DNA from: Pseudoalteromonas distincta
GTDB taxonomy: Bacteria; Pseudomonadota; Gammaproteobacteria; Enterobacterales; Alteromonadaceae
Reading direction: 5' to 3'
NCBI RefSeq assembly: GCF_000814675.1
Contig: NZ_JWIG01000029.1
Coordinates: 248,001 to 312,000, forward strand
Length of the DNA: 64,000 bases
The notes below the pieces were generated by a model. It did not search any database and had not been told where the DNA came from. It saw nothing but the letters and a program-made list of their open reading frames with translations. The translations under genes and the position numbers were made by a program. Each line of letters starts with the position of its first letter. Position 1 is the first letter of the stretch. Positions 63,039 to 64,000 of the stretch are shown piece after piece.

Positions 63039-63874
63039 TGTTGCTAAAAAAATCGCTTATTGTTTTATGCTGCTTATTTAGCAGCACTGCATTTGCAGAA
63101 CGCTGGTTTGAGGTTGAGGTGCTTGTATTTAAACAGCGCCCTGCCCCGTATTTACAAGAAGACTTTAGCCTTAAGCACAAAGCTATTGAAGATAAAAATA
63201 CGCTAGACTTACTGACCACTCTTTACACTGAACAAGCAATGCAGGCCTGCATAGATGGCGATGAGCGTTTTCAAAAACGCACTTTTACTGATTCATTAGT
63301 TAATTCAAACCCGCAATCGGGTGTATGTGACAACAGTATCGACTACCTACAAAGCTACGATGAGCTACCTGTAACGCCTTTAGCACCCGCTAAAGATGAT
63401 ATGCAGCAAACTTATTTATTAGCGCCGCAACAGCTGCAATTTAAAGCGCAGTATAGGCATCTAGACCGCAAAGGCTTAACACCTATTCTACATACTGGCT
63501 GGCGCTTTGAAGGTGCAAGCAAGTCACGCGCCCCAAGCATGCATTTAATAGCGGGTAAGCATCTTAAAAATGAACCCAATGTAACACCTAGCTATTCAAA
63601 CCCTGATTTTGTAAGTTTATTGAATTCACAACCGGCGCTATTTAACGACCCAGATCAATCAAAAGCAGAATGGGAACTAGACGGTTTATTTAAAATACAT
63701 TTACGACATTATTTATACATAACAGCTGATTTTGATATTAGCCAAAAGCTAGAAAACGGCGATATAGAGTCAGCCCGTTTTTCTCAGTTTAGACGTGTAA
63801 TTAGTGGTGAAGTACATTACTTTGACCATCCACGAATGGGCATGATTGTCCAGATCAGAAAATTCAAACATTAA
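63038..63874 (+). CDS. csiV: CsiV-family periplasmic protein
   Basis: A 278-residue protein with a signal peptide (MLLKKSLIVLCCLFSSTAFA), then ERWFEVEVLVFKQRP, and a C-terminal DLDGLFKIHLRHYLYITADF-like stretch. It matches the CsiV family found next to mfd in Shewanella and Pseudomonas, reported as peptidoglycan-binding and linked to (p)ppGpp-responsive growth. The start shares one base with the mfd stop (TAATG). Confidence 0.87.
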   Translation: MLLKKSLIVLCCLFSSTAFAERWFEVEVLVFKQRPAPYLQEDFSLKHKAIEDKNTLDLLTTLYTEQAMQACIDGDERFQKRTFTDSLVNSNPQSGVCDNSIDYLQSYDELPVTPLAPAKDDMQQTYLLAPQQLQFKAQYRHLDRKGLTPILHTGWRFEGASKSRAPSMHLIAGKHLKNEPNVTPSYSNPDFVSLLNSQPALFNDPDQSKAEWELDGLFKIHLRHYLYITADFDISQKLENGDIESARFSQFRRVISGEVHYFDHPRMGMIVQIRKFKH

Positions 63875-63893
63875 TATTAAGTAGGATATAACA

Positions 63894-64000
63894 ATGAAAA
63901 AACTCCTTATCATCGCAGCTACATTAAGCCTTGCGGCTTGTTCTAAGGTAAGTCTTGAAAATTATGAAAAAATTAAAGTAGGCATGGATAAGACTGAAGT
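63894..64000 (+). CDS. Small lipoprotein, DUF3862/SmpA-like (3' end beyond window)
   Basis: Thirty-five codons are visible. The lipoprotein signal LLIIAATLSLAACSK has the lipobox LAAC. The mature start SLENYEKIKVGMDKTE resembles the BamE/SmpA-like DUF3862 repeat (Y-x2-I-x2-GM-x3-E-V). It lies 19 nt after csiV with GTAGGA upstream. Confidence 0.75.
   Translation, partial: MKKLLIIAATLSLAACSKVSLENYEKIKVGMDKTE

Noticed and set aside
1-64000. tRNA or rRNA genes, prophage, plasmid origin
   Set aside because: No cloverleaf, rRNA segment, phage structural gene or iteron cluster was recognised on reading either strand. A tRNAscan or Infernal run would be decisive.

Overview
The window looks like chromosomal DNA of a marine gammaproteobacterium, most likely Pseudoalteromonas or a close Alteromonadales relative. 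The basis is the A+T-rich sequence, the gene orders (rpmF-plsX-fabD-fabG-acpP-fabF-pabC-mltG-tmk-holB; yejK/yejL/yejM; aguA-aguB-mfd-csiV), an LapG/LapD pair, a 1073-residue RNase E, and several families of short intergenic inverted-repeat elements. No tRNA, rRNA, CRISPR array or prophage was seen. The taxon is inferred from gene content; no search was run.

Region 1 (1-15.4 kb, minus strand) is an exopolysaccharide locus read from galU leftward. The order is galU, UDP-glucuronate 4-epimerase-like, sulfotransferase, Wzx-type flippase, adenylation-plus-carrier protein, membrane acyltransferase, four glycosyltransferases, Wzy-like polymerase, a small membrane protein, the priming glycosyl-1-phosphate transferase, and an outer-membrane beta-barrel cut by the window edge. 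It reads as a Wzx/Wzy pathway whose product may be acylated and sulfated.

Region 2 (15.6-22.1 kb, plus strand) has lapG and lapD (c-di-GMP control of a surface adhesin), an unrecognised secreted protein and a second Wzy/WaaL-like protein. A GxxExxY-family gene with a PD-(D/E)XK-like motif follows. It sits between two groups of three direct copies of a 109-bp palindromic repeat, the most intriguing structure here.

Region 3 (22.1-36.6 kb, mostly minus) is housekeeping: PhoD-like phosphatase, TatD nuclease, PilZ protein, holB, tmk, mltG, pabC, the fatty-acid cluster without fabH, plsX, rpmF, yceD, maf (plus strand) and rluC. A HAD phosphatase gene is cut by a 264-bp TA-flanked MITE; removing the element and one TA restores a 220-codon frame.

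Region 4 (36.6-48.5 kb) has rne with a long structured leader and a 36-bp repeat tract, yejK/yejL and a shortened yejM, aceK, a LysR regulator, a DUF2383-type protein and an orphan exbD. Region 5 (48.5-53.7 kb, minus) is an ECF sigma / FecR / TonB-dependent receptor signalling cassette whose upstream region carries a second 264-bp MITE copy. Region 6 (53.7-64 kb) has DUF2937, a LysR gene divergent from a peroxiredoxin-HAD pair, a PilZ-like protein, aguA-aguB (agmatine to putrescine), mfd, csiV and the start of a lipoprotein gene.
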